64,000 nucleotides of DNA from Arenicola marina (GCA_964019135.1 OZ025248.1:76824119-76888118), one strand, 5' to 3'. Counted from the first letter of the stretch, positions 1-11,900 are shown. Notes: generated from the letters alone by a model not told the origin. A program made the numbers and translations.

Positions 1-312
1 ATGTTCAATGTTTAACAGGAGCTTTCTCCCTTCATTGCTTCTGTGACACGACTTAATTTTTGGCTTATATTTGTTATGGAACAGAATGGACACACCTCTA
101 CTATGACTTGAGTCGCTCACACAGTGAAAAGCTTCTCCGTCCCAGTCGGCGTTAAATTTCTCAGTTATGTCATCAGTAATAAAAGTTTCCTGAAGGAAAG
201 AGATATGGGCGTTTTGGTCCTTTAGAAACTGTAGTACTGCAGATCTTTTTATCGGGTTTCGAAGTCCTCTGCAGTTTAAAGAAACTACCGTTAATTTATC
301 AGATTTGCTCAT
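1..312 (-). mobile_element. LINE ORF2, N-terminal endonuclease part (cut by window edge)
   Basis: An open frame of 104 codons begins with an ATG at 312 and runs off the left edge without a stop. It reads as the start of the apurinic-type (EEP) endonuclease of a non-LTR retrotransposon ORF2: an early VVSLNCRGLRN strand with the metal-binding Asn, then FLQET with the catalytic Glu, then SRGVSILF. These are the hallmark N-terminal motifs of the family. The enzyme nicks target DNA to prime reverse transcription. It lies downstream of the ORF1 at 645-2597 on the same strand, separated by about 330 bp, so both probably belong to one element. The reverse transcriptase would lie outside the window. 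The frame is intact as far as visible. Confidence 0.85.
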
Positions 313-644
313 TGTATTATCGCACAACTGTTTGGTCTTAAATACATTGTCCCTTTGTAGCAAGGAGCTGTTGATATTTATAGCCACGCGGTCTTGAGAT
401 ACCGTGCTTGCAACTGTCAGCTCTCACATGCTGACTTGTAGTTTTCACATGTATAAGCTTTACATTTGCATACTCACGATTGGCTTCCGACATTTTTCGT
501 TTCATTTTACGAGGTGAAAATATACTCATAATATTAATGCTTTAAACGCACTGGTGACAGTCACTCGTTAATACGAATATGTAATCGTAGTCCATTAACA
601 CTTCCAGGTCGTCGTCGTTAGGTCTTCGGAGGTTGTTATTTGGA

Positions 645-2597
645 TTAGCCATAGTCTTTCTCTTGTGGCTCTTCATCTGTTCGGCCTTGCTTGGCTGCTC
701 CGGATGGAGAATTATCAGATAGTTTCCTTTTGCTGGAGACGGACCTCTGACGGCTAAGCTCTCGCCGAAGATAGCAGGTGATCGCAGTTTGAGATTTATC
801 AGCATTGCTGATTGTTGGTTTTGACGCAGAGCGCTCTACGTTGATGTTGTTAGCTCTTCGAGCAGCGGTGAACTCTCGATGTTTTTTTCTGCCACGCTCT
901 TGGGTCTCTGGGTCGACCACATCGGCGTCGGGGGGTTTCTCACCTGATGGCGCGGAGTCGGCCACCTCGGCGTGGGAGGGTTTCTCACCCGATGGTGCGG
1001 AGTCAGCTGCTGCGGTGTGGGGGGGTTTCTCACCCGGTGGCGCGGAGTCGGCCACCGCGGCGTCGGAGGGTTTCTCACCCGATGGCGCGGAGTCGGCCAC
1101 CGCGGCGTGGGAGGGTTTCTCACCCGATGGCGCGGAGTCGGCCACCGCGGCGTGGGAGGGTTTCTCACCCGATGGCGCGGAGTCGGCCACCGCGGCGTGG
1201 GAGGGTTTCTCACCCGATGGCGCGGAGTCGGCCACCGCGGCGTGGGAGGGTTTCTCACCCGATGGTGCGGAGTCGGCCACCGCGGCGTGGGAGGGTTTCT
1301 CACCCGGTGGCGCGGAGTCGGCCACCGCGGCGTGGGAGGGTTTCTCACCCGATGGTGCGGAGTCAGCCGCTGCGGTGTGGGGGGGTTTCTCCCCCGATGG
1401 CGCGGAGTCGGTCATCGCGGTGTGGATAGGCTCCTTGTCGTGTGACGTGACTTCATTTAGTTCTTTTCTAACTTCCATCATTATTTTTCCGAGTAAGTTC
1501 ATTCCCGGCCAAAATTCGCTTTTTGTGATGGCTGTGTGGTCTGCCCTGAGTCCACTTCCCCACACTCGATCGGTTGTTGCTTCTGCGATCTGGGTCTTGC
1601 AATCCAGGATCGCGCGACGGAAGTGTTCATTCTGCTTTGCTTTGGTGCGTATTAGATGTCTCATGACATCTTCTCTTTTGTCATCCCATGATTCTACTAG
1701 TTCTTTTGGTAGGTCTCTGCTGCATTTTTTGGCATCCCCAGCGTGGCATGCTGCTTTTATGCTCTCTGCCAGGTCTGCTTTTCCAAGATCTGTTGCACGT
1801 TTCCATTGGTAGGCGTGTTCTACGCTCTTAAAACTTTCTCCAAACACATGGATATCGGTGTTGTGGAAGTTTGACAATATCATATTGTGACCTTTAAAAA
1901 CAGTCACATCATCATCCTTGTTCAGGGCCGGGCAATCTTTGTCACCAGCTTTGTGTCCATTTTTATCACACGCCTTGCATGGGATAGAGAATTGTCCTTG
2001 GTGGTAGGCTTTGCATCTCATTCCCACCACACGTATCTGGCGTGGCACCAGAGGGTCGATGGGGGCCTCGGCGTAGCAATACCGATCTCCATTCTTATAG
2101 TCGGTGAGTTTGCCATCGGGATTTCGGGCTTTGGCATACATGATTGGTGAAGTCAGCTTTACGCCTTTTTCTTTCAGTACCTTTGCAACTTCGTCGTTAC
2201 TCACTGACATTGGCAGGTACCTAATGGTAATTTTTTCCCGCTGTTCATAGGGGGTGGCTTGTCTGGTTACATACGGATTTTTGTCATACAGATCAACTTG
2301 TATGTCTTTTATCCGTAGGTGGCGGCGAACAAGTAGTTCGGCTCGGTCAGCTTTAGTCGACATGTAAATCCGCCAGCAATCTCGCCTGGTTATCTCAGGG
2401 GCCTGGGCGCCGTCAGGCGCGCGGCTGGTAGCTTTCCTGACGGCTTCACAGACCTCGTATATTGTAGGTGTCTCAATTTTGTTTCCGGTTTCAAGAAGCT
2501 CGACTAAGTCGCAGCCTTTGAAGAAAATCGGCTCAACCATATTGAGCAGATTTTGTTCGTCGTGCAGGGTGCAATAATCCGGTGACTCGTGTTTCAA
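645..2597 (-). mobile_element. LINE ORF1-like protein with RRM-like, zinc knuckle and NADAR domains
   Basis: An open frame of 650 codons. The longest frame starts at a TTG; the first in-frame ATG is near 2540 (residue 20), a likelier start. Residues about 120-200 contain an RRM-like segment (KITIRYLPMSVSNDEV) typical of LINE ORF1 nucleic-acid chaperones. A Cys/His cluster, C-X2-C-X4-H-X6-C, follows near 205-225, resembling a zinc knuckle. Residues about 230-380 match the NADAR/YbiA (DUF1768) fold: LSNFHN near the start, SVEHAYQWKRA, VMRHLIRTKAKQN, WGSGL and GMNLLGKIMMEVR at the end. YbiA-family enzymes hydrolyse N-glycosidic bonds in ribose-linked metabolites, and NADAR is linked to NAD/ADP-ribose metabolism. 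The C-terminal third holds about 11 copies of a 15-residue repeat. The intact frame and adjacent ORF2 start suggest a recently active element. Whether this NADAR domain is catalytic is unknown. Confidence 0.75.
925..1430 (-). repeat. 45-bp coding minisatellite inside LINE ORF1
   Basis: About 11 tandem copies of a 45-bp unit encode a 15-residue repeat built on DSAPSGEKPSHAAVA. The period is a multiple of three, so all copies stay in the ORF1 frame. The antisense and alternative frames also stay open here, giving several spurious ORFs. Central copies are nearly identical, indicating recent unequal exchange or slippage. Confidence 0.9.
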
Positions 2598-2859
2598 TCC
2601 GAGCTGAAATGTACAGCGTTCGATATTTCCACACGGTTGTCAACAAAATGCAGGTGCATATAACAGCATCAAGATGAAAAACAAGTGCAATGGTCGTCTA
2701 GATATGACGGGAAAATGTCAAAAACTCGCATATGCGAGGCTTGTTCTTCATACCTTTATAGTTCCAAGGGCAATGAGATTGAAAACAAACAAAATCCACC
2801 ACTTTTTGTACTGGTGAAACTTGTCAACAACAATTTTCAACAACTCTCCCCGCCGCCAT
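2598..2859. other. Probable 5' UTR side of the NADAR LINE; no gene seen
   Basis: Upstream of ORF1 (minus strand) the frame closes at a stop about 45 bp before the TTG start. No coding signature or named repeat was recognised. It may hold the LINE 5' UTR or promoter. Confidence 0.3.
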
Positions 2860-2997
2860 GTCGCTGTTACGTCACAGTTCTCGTCGATCTCCCGGCAGAC
2901 GGAGCTCGTTCCTCGCATCACAATTTTTCCTAGAACTATGGCGTAAGCGTAACGCCCTCTGCCGGAAGATCGACGAGAACTGTGACGTAACAGCGAC
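2860..2997. repeat. Near-perfect inverted repeat (43-bp arms, 52-bp spacer)
   Basis: The arm 2860-2902, starting GTCGCTGTTACGTCACAGTT, is the reverse complement of 2955-2997 with two mismatches in 43. The RNA or single strand would form a long hairpin. It lies immediately before the reverse transcriptase fragment that starts near 3012. It could be a fold-back or small MITE-like element. Confidence 0.85.
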
Positions 2998-3011
2998 TTA
3001 ATCTTTCTCGT

Positions 3012-4590
3012 GCAGTCCCCCAAGGATCAATTTTAGGAACTCTCCTTTTTATAATATATGTAAACGATATCAAATATGAAAGTGAAGTTATCACAGCTAT
3101 AATATATGCAGATGCCACCACACTTTTCAGCATTTTGGAAACAGATACACGTGATATTGGAGAACTAAACGCCGAACTAGCAAAAATAAACGACTGGCTA
3201 AAAGTGAACTTTGGCTTAACATATGTAAAACAAAAGAAAGTACAATGCCTTGATCTCTATACAAATAAAAACAAAATAGAACAAGTGGATAATTTCGATT
3301 TACTAGGTCTCACAATTGATATTATCTGAATTGGCACTGCCATACGTGTAAGATAGCTACAAAAATGAATAAGGTTACCGGCATACTTTACACGCTGAAC
3401 ATTGAGCTTTCCCCATATATTTTAGTAGTAGTAGTCATTATCTACAACTATTTAATCCACATCTTTAGTATTTTATACGTGCATGGAATCACCAAATAGA
3501 TATATTAAAGCGGGTGTCCAACCTAATATAATCGCGATCTGCACCGAAAGTTTACATCTTTAAATTCAATTGGCGAGTGTTAGCGCTTCGTTTCGGCCGA
3601 CTGGTAAGGAGAAAAAAATTAAGGCAACCCGCCCCCAGGAATGTCAAGCAGAGCGCCATTTTGCCGGGAGCAGTGACGCGTATTGTGACTATTCATGTGG
3701 CACCGCCTTGCGTTGTCACTCGCAGAGAGAGAGATCAGGGCCGCGATTTACAGATGAACAGCGGCAGTTCCATACCTCGCAGCAGCGCAAGATCTTAGTG
3801 TTTCATAGAAAAGTACCGTCCAAACAAATTGATATACGTCTTGCGACGATTGACTCCGCAACTATGCCATGATTGGAGTTAGAATCGCAGCTATTTAGAT
3901 TAGCGATGATCACGCTCTCTTGCTTTGCTCACACAATAGGCGCAATTTCCGATTTGAATAAATTAGAGTATCGCCTCCTGATTGGTCAAGCGCGGACACA
4001 CCTCCAAAAGGGCTGCCGCCTGGGTAGGCGGCGAAATCGTGCCCGGCGGTCACTTCTAAATTTTATTGTGAGCTATAGATAGGACGAAAAATTCTGTAAT
4101 TTGGACGATAGACAATTGAGTATTATATGAATCGGTAAAGCAGCGTTAGAGGCCAGGCTGGCGGTTCCCTTTAAGCAAGCTGTAAAACAGACTATTAAGA
4201 TTGTTACAAATAATGGATATACTTCACATACAGAACCACTATTCAAGGGCTAAAACAGATAAAATTACAGGACCTACATAAATTACAATAACTTAATAAT
4301 TATTTGCCTTTATATTTCTATCATGCCTGGTCTTTCCCAAGAGTGTACGACTTACATAATTATAATACCAGCCAAAGTCACATTTTCACATCACAAGAAC
4401 AAAACATAAGTTTGCCGATCATTGCATTAGACACAATATCCCAACCATCCCATCCAAATCATTTTGGACAAAGCAAAATCATGGGTGTCCTATCCCAATT
4501 TGTTTGTCGATTCATTTCACTGTATTTGTTTATTGGCATGTTTGAAATAAATATATGTTTGATCTTGATCTTGATGTATACATATACACA
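3012..4590 (+). pseudogene. Dead LINE reverse transcriptase, interrupted by a TTAA insertion
   Basis: Conceptual translation from about 3012 gives the RT signature VPQGSILGTLLFIIYVNDI, then YADATTL where the catalytic YADD box is expected; one of the two catalytic Asp is lost. The palm/thumb continues (ILETDTRDIGELNAELAKINDWL) to about 3480, with stops at 3327 and beyond. After the insertion 3509-4174 the same protein resumes (KIVTNNGYTSHTEPLF), then the typical RT C-terminal motif HNYNTSQ near 4350. The 3' end at about 4540-4590 has AATAAA followed by a TTGATC-rich tail. Several frameshifts and stops make it non-functional. The motifs fit the CR1/Jockey/I group; the exact clade is not decided. 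Confidence 0.8.
3505..4174. mobile_element. TTAA-flanked insertion nested in the LINE RT
   Basis: The reading of the LINE protein stops at TTAA 3505-3508 and resumes right after TTAA 4171-4174, so 662 bp (3509-4170) were inserted with a TTAA duplication. The ends are AGCGGGTGTCCAACCT and, reverse-complemented, AGGGAACCGCCAGCCT, loosely similar terminal repeats. TTAA targets are typical of piggyBac-like elements. No transposase is seen inside, so it would be a non-autonomous element. Confidence 0.65.
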
Positions 4591-5434
4591 CAATTATAGT
4601 AGCAAATGATGTTTAAATCAAGCATGACAAGCGTATCAATGTACGTACCTTATATGTGCCAAACTGTTCTCTTTCGTCAAAATGGCCGTCCCTGCTACTG
4701 TTCAAGCTATGGTAGAGTCCTACGCAGTCCAGCGATAGGCAGCAGACCACCCAGTCTGAGAGCCTCTGCGCGCCGTGCGCTGCAACGTCCATCTATATTC
4801 GGTTATTATAAAACCCCGTCTCCACACTTCCGCCAAATGCGGGCGCCCAGCATATTATCGTTTGCCGCCCCCCCCCCCCCCCTTCCCCTTCTCCACTGAC
4901 CATTCTCCCTGCAGAGGGCAGCAATATCTTCTATGGGCCTGCCGGTGTATTTTTACGACCGACAACGCAAAGATCCATGTGACCCGTAAGATTATATGCC
5001 CCCGCCCAGCCCTGCCTCGTGCTCAAGACGAGCAACGTCCTGTCCCACCACTGGGATATAAATCTCCCCGGCTTAAGCGGCGACGCGGCTCCCTGCGCGG
5101 CTGCTCCAGGCGGGCCCGGGTAAAAACGTAGTAAGTGACATTGGCAGATTTGACGAGGGCATTATTCCCCGGTATCCCGCTCCCGGCGAACAAAGAGATT
5201 TGTACGCAGGGATTTCATGAGCACCCGATACTAAAATGTGTCACCTCTCCTCTTCGTGATCTAATTTGTGTGTTGTGAACTGCATAATCGCCACTCGACC
5301 TTGATACTCCACAAAAATAGGCTCGGCAGCCTGCATGCCGTGCCATATATCTTAGCCATGGAGTTTTCTTTGTCTAGTCAAGGCAATCGTAAGAACACAA
5401 GGTGGTCAGAAAGCGGGCGACGCCCGATTGCAGG
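4591..5434. other. Intergenic, no gene recognised
   Basis: Contains a C homopolymer at about 4867-4882 and GC-richer sequence at 4700-5250. Short open frames have no recognisable motif. Confidence 0.4.
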
Positions 5435-8400
5435 GTGGGGGTCAGTCTGACTCGTTACCACCTGGCAGGGTGAGGGTCAGTCTGACTCAGTTACCTGGCA
5501 GGGTGGGGAGGTCAGTCTGACTCAGTTACCTGGCAGGGTGAGGGTCAGTCTGATTCAGTCACCTGGCAGGGTGGGGGAGTCAGTCTGACTCAGTTACCTG
5601 GCAGGGTGGGGGAGTCAGTCTGACTCAGTTACCTGGCAGGGTGAGGGTCAGTCTGACTTAGTTACCTGGCAGGGTGAGGGTCAGTCTGACTCAGTTACCT
5701 GGCAGGGTGGGGAGGTGAGTCTGACTCAGTTACCTGGCAGGGTGAGGGTCAGTCTGATTCAGTTACCTGGCAGGGTGGGGGAGTCAGTCTGACTCAGTTA
5801 CCTGGCAGGGTGGGGGAGTCAGTCTGACTCAGTTACCTTGCAGGGTGAGGGTCAGTCTGACTTAGTTACCTGGCAGGGTGGGGAGGTCAGTCTGACTCAG
5901 TTACCTGGCAGGGTGAGGGTCAGTCTGATTCAGTTACCTGGCAGGGTGGGGAGGTCAGTCTGACTCAGTTACCTGGTAGGGTGGGGAGGTCAGTCTGACT
6001 CAGTTACCTGGCAGGGTGGGGGAGTCAGTCTGACTCAGTTACCTGGCAGGGTGAGGGTCAGTCTGACTCAGTTACCTGGCAGGGTGGGGAGGTCAGTCTG
6101 ACTCAGTTACCTGGCAGGGTGTGGTGGTGAGTCTGACTCAGTTACCTGGCAGGGTGGGGAGTCAGTCTGACTCAGTTACCTGGCAGGGTGGGGCGTCAGT
6201 CTGACTCAGTTACCTGGCAGGGTGGGGAGGTCAGTCTGACTCAATTACCTGGCAGGGTGAGGATCAGTCTGACTCAGTTACCTGGCAGGGTGGGGAGGTC
6301 AGTCTGACTCAGTTACCTGGCAGGGTGTGGAGGTGAGTCTGACTCAGTTACCTGGCAGGATGGGAAGTCAGTCTGACTCAGTTACCTGGCAGGGTGGGGA
6401 GTCAGTCTGACTCAGTTACCTGGCAGGGTGGGGAGGTCAGTCTGACTCAGTTACCTGGCAGGGTGAGGGTCAGCCTGACTCAGTTACCTGGCAGGGTGGG
6501 GAGGTCAGTCTGGCTCAGTTACCTGGCAGGGTGAGGGTCAGTCTGACTCAGTTACCTGGCAGGGTGGGGCGTCAGTCTGACTCAGTTACCTGGCAGGGTG
6601 GGGAGGTCAGTCTGACTCAATTACCTGGCAGGGTGAGGATCAGTCTGACTCAGTTACCTGGCAGGGTGGGGAGGTCAGTCTGACTCAGTTACCTGGCAGG
6701 GTGGGGAGTCAGTCTGACTCAGTTACCTGGCAGGGTGGGGAGTCAGTCTGACTCAGTTACCTGGCAGGGTGAGGGTCAGTCTGATTCAGTCACCTGGCAG
6801 GGTGGGGGAGTCAGTCTGACTCAGTTACCTGGCAGGGTGGGGGAGTCAGTCTGACTCAGTTACCTGGCAGGGTGAGGGTCAGTCTGACTTAGTTACCTGG
6901 CAGGGTGAGGGTCAGTCTGACCCAGTTACCTGGCAGGGTGGGGAGGTGAGTCTGACTCAGTTACCTGGCAGGGTGAGGGTCAGTCTGATTCAGTTACCTG
7001 GCAGGGTGGGGGAGTCAGTCGTACTCAGTTACCTGGCAGGGTGGGGGAGTCAGTCTGACTCAGTTACCTTGCAGGGTGAGGGTCAGTCTGACTTAGTTAC
7101 CTGGCAGGGTGGGGAGGTCAGTCTGACTCAGTTACCTGGCAGGGTGAGGGTCAGTCTGATTCAGTTACCTGGCAGGGTGGGGAGGTCAGTCTGACTCAGT
7201 TACCTGGTAGGGTGGGGAGGTCAGTCTGACTCAGTTACCTGGCAGGGTGGGGGAGTCAGTCTGACTCAGTTACCTGGCAGGGTGAGGGTCAGTCTGACTC
7301 AGTTACCTGGCAGGGTGGGGAGGTCAGTCTGACTCAGTTACCTGGCAGGGTGTGGTGGTGAGTCTGACTCAGTTACCTGGCAGGGTGGGGAGTCAGTCTG
7401 ACTCAGTTACCTGGCAGGGTGGGGCGTCAGTCTGACTCAGTTACCTGGCAGGGTGGGGAGGTCAGTCTGACTCAATTACCTGGCAGGGTGAGGATCAGTC
7501 TGACTCAGTTACCTGGCAGGGTGGGGAGGTCAGTCTGACTCAGTTACCTGGCAGGGTGTGGAGGTGAGTCTGACTCAGTTACCTGGCAGGATGGGAAGTC
7601 AGTCTGACTCAGTTACCTGGCAGGGTGGGGAGTCAGTCTGACTCAGTTACCTGGCAGGGTGGGGAGGTCAGTCTGACTCAGTTACCTGGCAGGGTGAGGG
7701 TCAGCCTGACTCAGTTACCTGGCAGGGTGGGGAGGTCAGTCTGGCTCAGTTACCTGGCAGGGTGAGGGTCAGTCTGACTCAGTTACCTGGCAGGGTGGGG
7801 CGTCAGTCTGACTCAGTTACCTGGCAGGGTGGGGAGGTCAGTCTGACTCAATTACCTGGCAGGGTGAGGATCAGTCTGACTCAGTTACCTGGCAGGGTGG
7901 GGAGGTGAGTCTGACTCAGTTACCTGGCAGGGTGGGGAGTCAGTCTGACTCAGTTACCTGGCAGGGTGGGGAGGTCAGTCTGACTCAGTTACCTGGCAGG
8001 GTGAGGGTCAGTCTGATTCAGTCACCTGGCAGGGTGGGGGAGTCAGTCTGACTCAGTTACCTGGCAGGGTGGGGAGTCGGTCTGACTCAGTTACCTGGCA
8101 GGGTGGGGAGGTCAGTCTGACTCAGTTACCTGGCAGGGTGGGGAGTCAGTCTGACTCAGTTACCTGGCAGGGTGGGGAGGTCAGTCTGACTCAGTTACCT
8201 GGCAGGATGTGGAGGTGAGTCTGACTCAGTTACCTGGCAGGGTGAGGGTCAGTCTGATTCAGTTACCTGGCAGGGTGGGGAGGTCAGTCTGACTCAGTTA
8301 CCTGGCAGGGTGAGGGTCAGTCTGACTCAGTTACCTGGCAGGGTGGGGAGGTCAGTCTGACTCAGTTATCTGGCAGGGTGGGGAGTCAGTCTGACTCAGT

Positions 8401-8695
8401 TACCTGGCAGGGTGGGGAGGTCAGTCTGACTCAGTTACCTGGCAGGGTGTGGAGGTGAGTCTGACTCAGTTACCTGGCAGGGTGAGGGTCAGTCTGACTC
8501 AGTTACCTGGCAGGGTGGGGAGGTGAGTCTGACTCAGTTACCTGGCAGGGTGAGGGTCAGTCTGACTCAGTTACCTGGCAGGGTGGGGGATCAGTCTGAC
8601 TCAATTACCTGGCAGGGTGGGGAGGTCAGTCTGACTCAGTTACCTGGCAGGGTGGGGAGGTCAGTCTGACTCAGTTACCTAGCAGGGGGGAGGGC
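5435..8695. repeat. Minisatellite, 32-35-bp unit, about 95 copies, with 1.23-kb higher-order repeats
   Basis: Tandem units share CTGACTCAGTTACCTGGCAG followed by a G-rich GGTGGGGAGG-type segment that varies in length. Rare variants recur at a fixed distance: a CAGTCACC unit at about 5551, 6782 and 8014, and GGATGGGAAGTC at 6361 and 7592. Both give 1231-1232 bp, so a block of about 36 units was itself duplicated. Confidence 0.95.
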
Positions 8696-9179
8696 TTTTT
8701 GCTTCCGCAGAAACATCCATATTAAGACCAATCATCGTTCAACTAGAATAGACCGATCCACACTCCGACACTAAGCCCCGTCCACGCGTGAGTCCTATTT
8801 CTTTAGTCGTGAGTATGAAATTGACAATCATAGCTGATGGTAGGTACAAGTGAGAAGTACTCATCTCTGAAACTGACAAAGTGACATGTTGTTTTGTTTG
8901 TCCGACTTGTTTGTCCGACCTAACGCACGTGGAAGAGCGTTTTGCGGCGCATGATTGGATAAAGGCAGCAGTGACATCAGTGAATGATTGACAGCCTGGA
9001 TCTGTCTATTTGTTTGCTGTCTTCTCTTGTGAATCACTCGCAGTGACCATTGGCTAGTAAAATCCACTGATGACGTCATCCTATTGATCTCTCACGACAT
9101 TATTTTCCTGTAATGTAGTGAGTTTTCTAGGGACGTAGAACTGACATGAGCTAACGTCCTCAGAAGACGGCATGAGTGG
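8696..9179. other. Spacer, no gene recognised
   Basis: Unique-looking sequence between two minisatellites. The 72-residue open frame at 8861-9079 (minus) has no recognisable motif. Confidence 0.35.
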
Positions 9180-9182
9180 ATA

Positions 9183-10079
9183 ATGTTTCTGACGGAACAG
9201 ATTGAAATACATCACAAAATGCATAAGGAACTTTTAGTATCAAGAACGTTGTTTCTGACGACACGGATTGAAATACATCACAAAATGCATAAGGAATTTT
9301 TAGTATCAAGAACGTTGTCTCTGACGACACGGATTGAAATACATCACAAAATGCATAAAGAGCTTTTAGTATCAAGAACGTTGTTTCTGACGACACGGAT
9401 TGAAATACATCACAAAATGCATAAGGAGTTTTTAGTATCAAGAACGTTGTTTCTGACGACACGGATTGAAATACATCACAAAATGCATAAAGAGCTTTTA
9501 GTATCAAGAACGTTGTTTCTGACGACACGGATTGAAATACATCACAAAATGCATAAAGAGATTTTAGTATCAAGAACGTTGTTTCTGACGACACGGATTG
9601 AAATACATCACAAAATGCATAAAGAGCTTTTAGTATCAAGAACGTTTTTTTTGACGACACAGATTGAAATACATCACAAAGTGCATAAAGAGCTTTTAGT
9701 ATCAAGAGCGTTGTTTCTGACGACACGGATTGAAATACATCACAAAATGCATAAGGAGCTTTTAGTATCAAGAACGTTGTTTCTGACGACACGGATTGAA
9801 ATACATCACAAAATGCATAAGGAACTTTTAGTATCAAGAACGTTGTTTCTGACAACACGGATTGAAATACATCACAAAATGCATAAGGAGCGATTAGTAT
9901 CAAGAACGTTGTTTCTGACGACACGGATTGAAATACATCACAAAATGCATAAGGAGCTTTTAGTATCAAGAACGTTGTCTCTGACGACTCGGATTGAAAT
10001 ACATCACAAAATGCACAAGGAGCTTTTAGTATCAAGAACGTTGTTTCTGACGACACGGATTGAAATACATCACAAAATG
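9183..10079. repeat. Minisatellite, 66-bp unit, about 13.5 copies, open on both strands
   Basis: Each unit contains GATTGAAATACATCACAAAA and TTTTAGTATCAAGAACGTTG. Because 66 is divisible by three, one plus frame (22-residue repeat with RIEIHHKMHKE) and one minus frame (CDVFQSVSSETTF) stay open for about 300 codons. No start context, conserved domain or flanking gene supports translation, so it is called a repeat. Confidence 0.9.
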
Positions 10080-10190
10080 AGAAGAAAAACACTTACCCGT
10101 TTGCGATTACCCTATTTTGTTGAAACAATATGGGTGGTATGTCCACAACCGTGTGCTCCATTCTTAGCCCGTCGTTCATCCTCACCTTGA

Positions 10191-11900
10191 AAGACAAGAA
10201 CATGCAGAACTTTTCGTCGCACATGTTGCGTCAGCTTCATACCAGACTTACATCAGGTAAGCAATAGCAATAATTCAATACACATGCCCTCCCCACTTCT
10301 AGGTAAATTTGGGAAAATATAGCTTCCCTCGTCACCTACAGACTTGGGACTGACAACTGCCCGTACCTTTACTGAGGATGAATTGTTGTTAATTTTGAGT
10401 AAGTGATCTTAGTCTAAGTGCTTAAGAAAGGTATCCAATTTTCCTGCCGTGTTAACGTTGTTGATATTTAAACACGAGTGCAAAAAGTACAGGCAATTGG
10501 TGGGTTACATGTGCTGTTATTCATCAGGGGCCGTGTTCCCACTTACGCTACGCATATGTATTTAGCGATAAATGGAACATTTGTCCACCGAATAACGGCT
10601 TTAAAATTAAAAATAATCACACAAAGAAGGTGATTTTCGGAAATAACAAAATGGTTACATAATATTGAAAACTATTTTTTTATCGTGAGCACCACAACAA
10701 CGAGCAGGGGCCGTATTTAGAAACCTCCAACGTTTCAGCCTTGTGCATGTCAGTTAACAGAGCCATCAGAAAACTGCTACTATAGTAGCTGATTTTCATG
10801 TAGGAAATATGAACATGGCGCTAAGTGACAATGTCTTGATGAATATCGGCCCAAAATATTTTGAATTTAGGAACAGAGGGCGTAAAATAGTTATTGGTGA
10901 CGTTGAATCCAGCATTTATATGTATGTCGTTGAGCACGCATACAGCCCCTGCAACGCTGTTGCAAACACTTTTGACGTATGATATTAGTTGGCAGAGTTA
11001 GGTGATTACAACGCATTCCATTATTACATTACTTACCGATATACTTTTGACGCTAGAGTGCGACTTCAATCTTAAACAAAGTGTGAAGAAAACAGTGCAA
11101 TAAGGTACATCTTCAACCTTACCAACGACCATATTTGAGCACAAGCATTAACGACAATGCAGTTCCATGTCGTGGTATCGAACCCGAAACAGCAGCCGTG
11201 AAACGACTGTCTTTGTAATAGTAGGGAGGTTTCTGTACAAGCAATGCTCGTGTATCTTACCGTGAAATGAACGATTTTGGTTACTTATACTGTTAAATGT
11301 GCAAAGAACACAGAGAGGTCTCCTGCCGATCCTAAACAAGGACTTCCCCGTGCTTTCGGCAATGAGGAACTACAAGTCATTTCACTTCTACCCAGACTGT
11401 TGGTGGTCGTCTGCTTCAACGTCTATATTGAAATGTGCGTCCGGTGTTTCTAAAAGAATGGGAATTAACATGTGTAGAATCATAATAGGAATCACATGCT
11501 AAGATATATGTATCAATATATTTCACACAGAGAAAGGACACAATACAAATGAATGTCTTTTTCTAACAAGCGAAACAATTACTCACTTTCAATAAAGCCT
11601 TTTTGTGCTATCACTGTGGATACATAATTATTGTACAAAAGCAACCCATCGCCTTCGTGAACATGCTATTATGATGGGGACAATATGGCAAAAGTATACT
11701 AATGTTTCAGCTAATTATATCTATACCTAAGGTGATATTTACAGCAATAGGTAAAATAACATCACAAGTGATGCAATGAAGAAAACAATGCTGTACAGAT
11801 ACCCACTTGGTCACAAAGACTTACCAGATATGTTTGGGAGAAAATCCAAATCGTCATTATCATTTGTTTCTTGGTGAAGACCCTCTGTCCGTGCATCATG
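10191..11900. other. Intergenic, no gene recognised
   Basis: AT-rich, with only short open frames. No domain, RNA gene or repeat array was recognised in this 1.7 kb. Confidence 0.4.

Noticed and set aside
805-1812. Plus-strand 335-codon gene
   Set aside because: Antisense shadow of the LINE ORF1, open because the 45-bp repeat is a multiple of three.
3570-4082. Small genes of 69-100 codons
   Set aside because: They lie inside the TTAA insertion and show no recognisable motif.
9160-10190. Two 310-335-codon genes on opposite strands
   Set aside because: Both follow from a 66-bp repeat unit without stops; no conserved domain.
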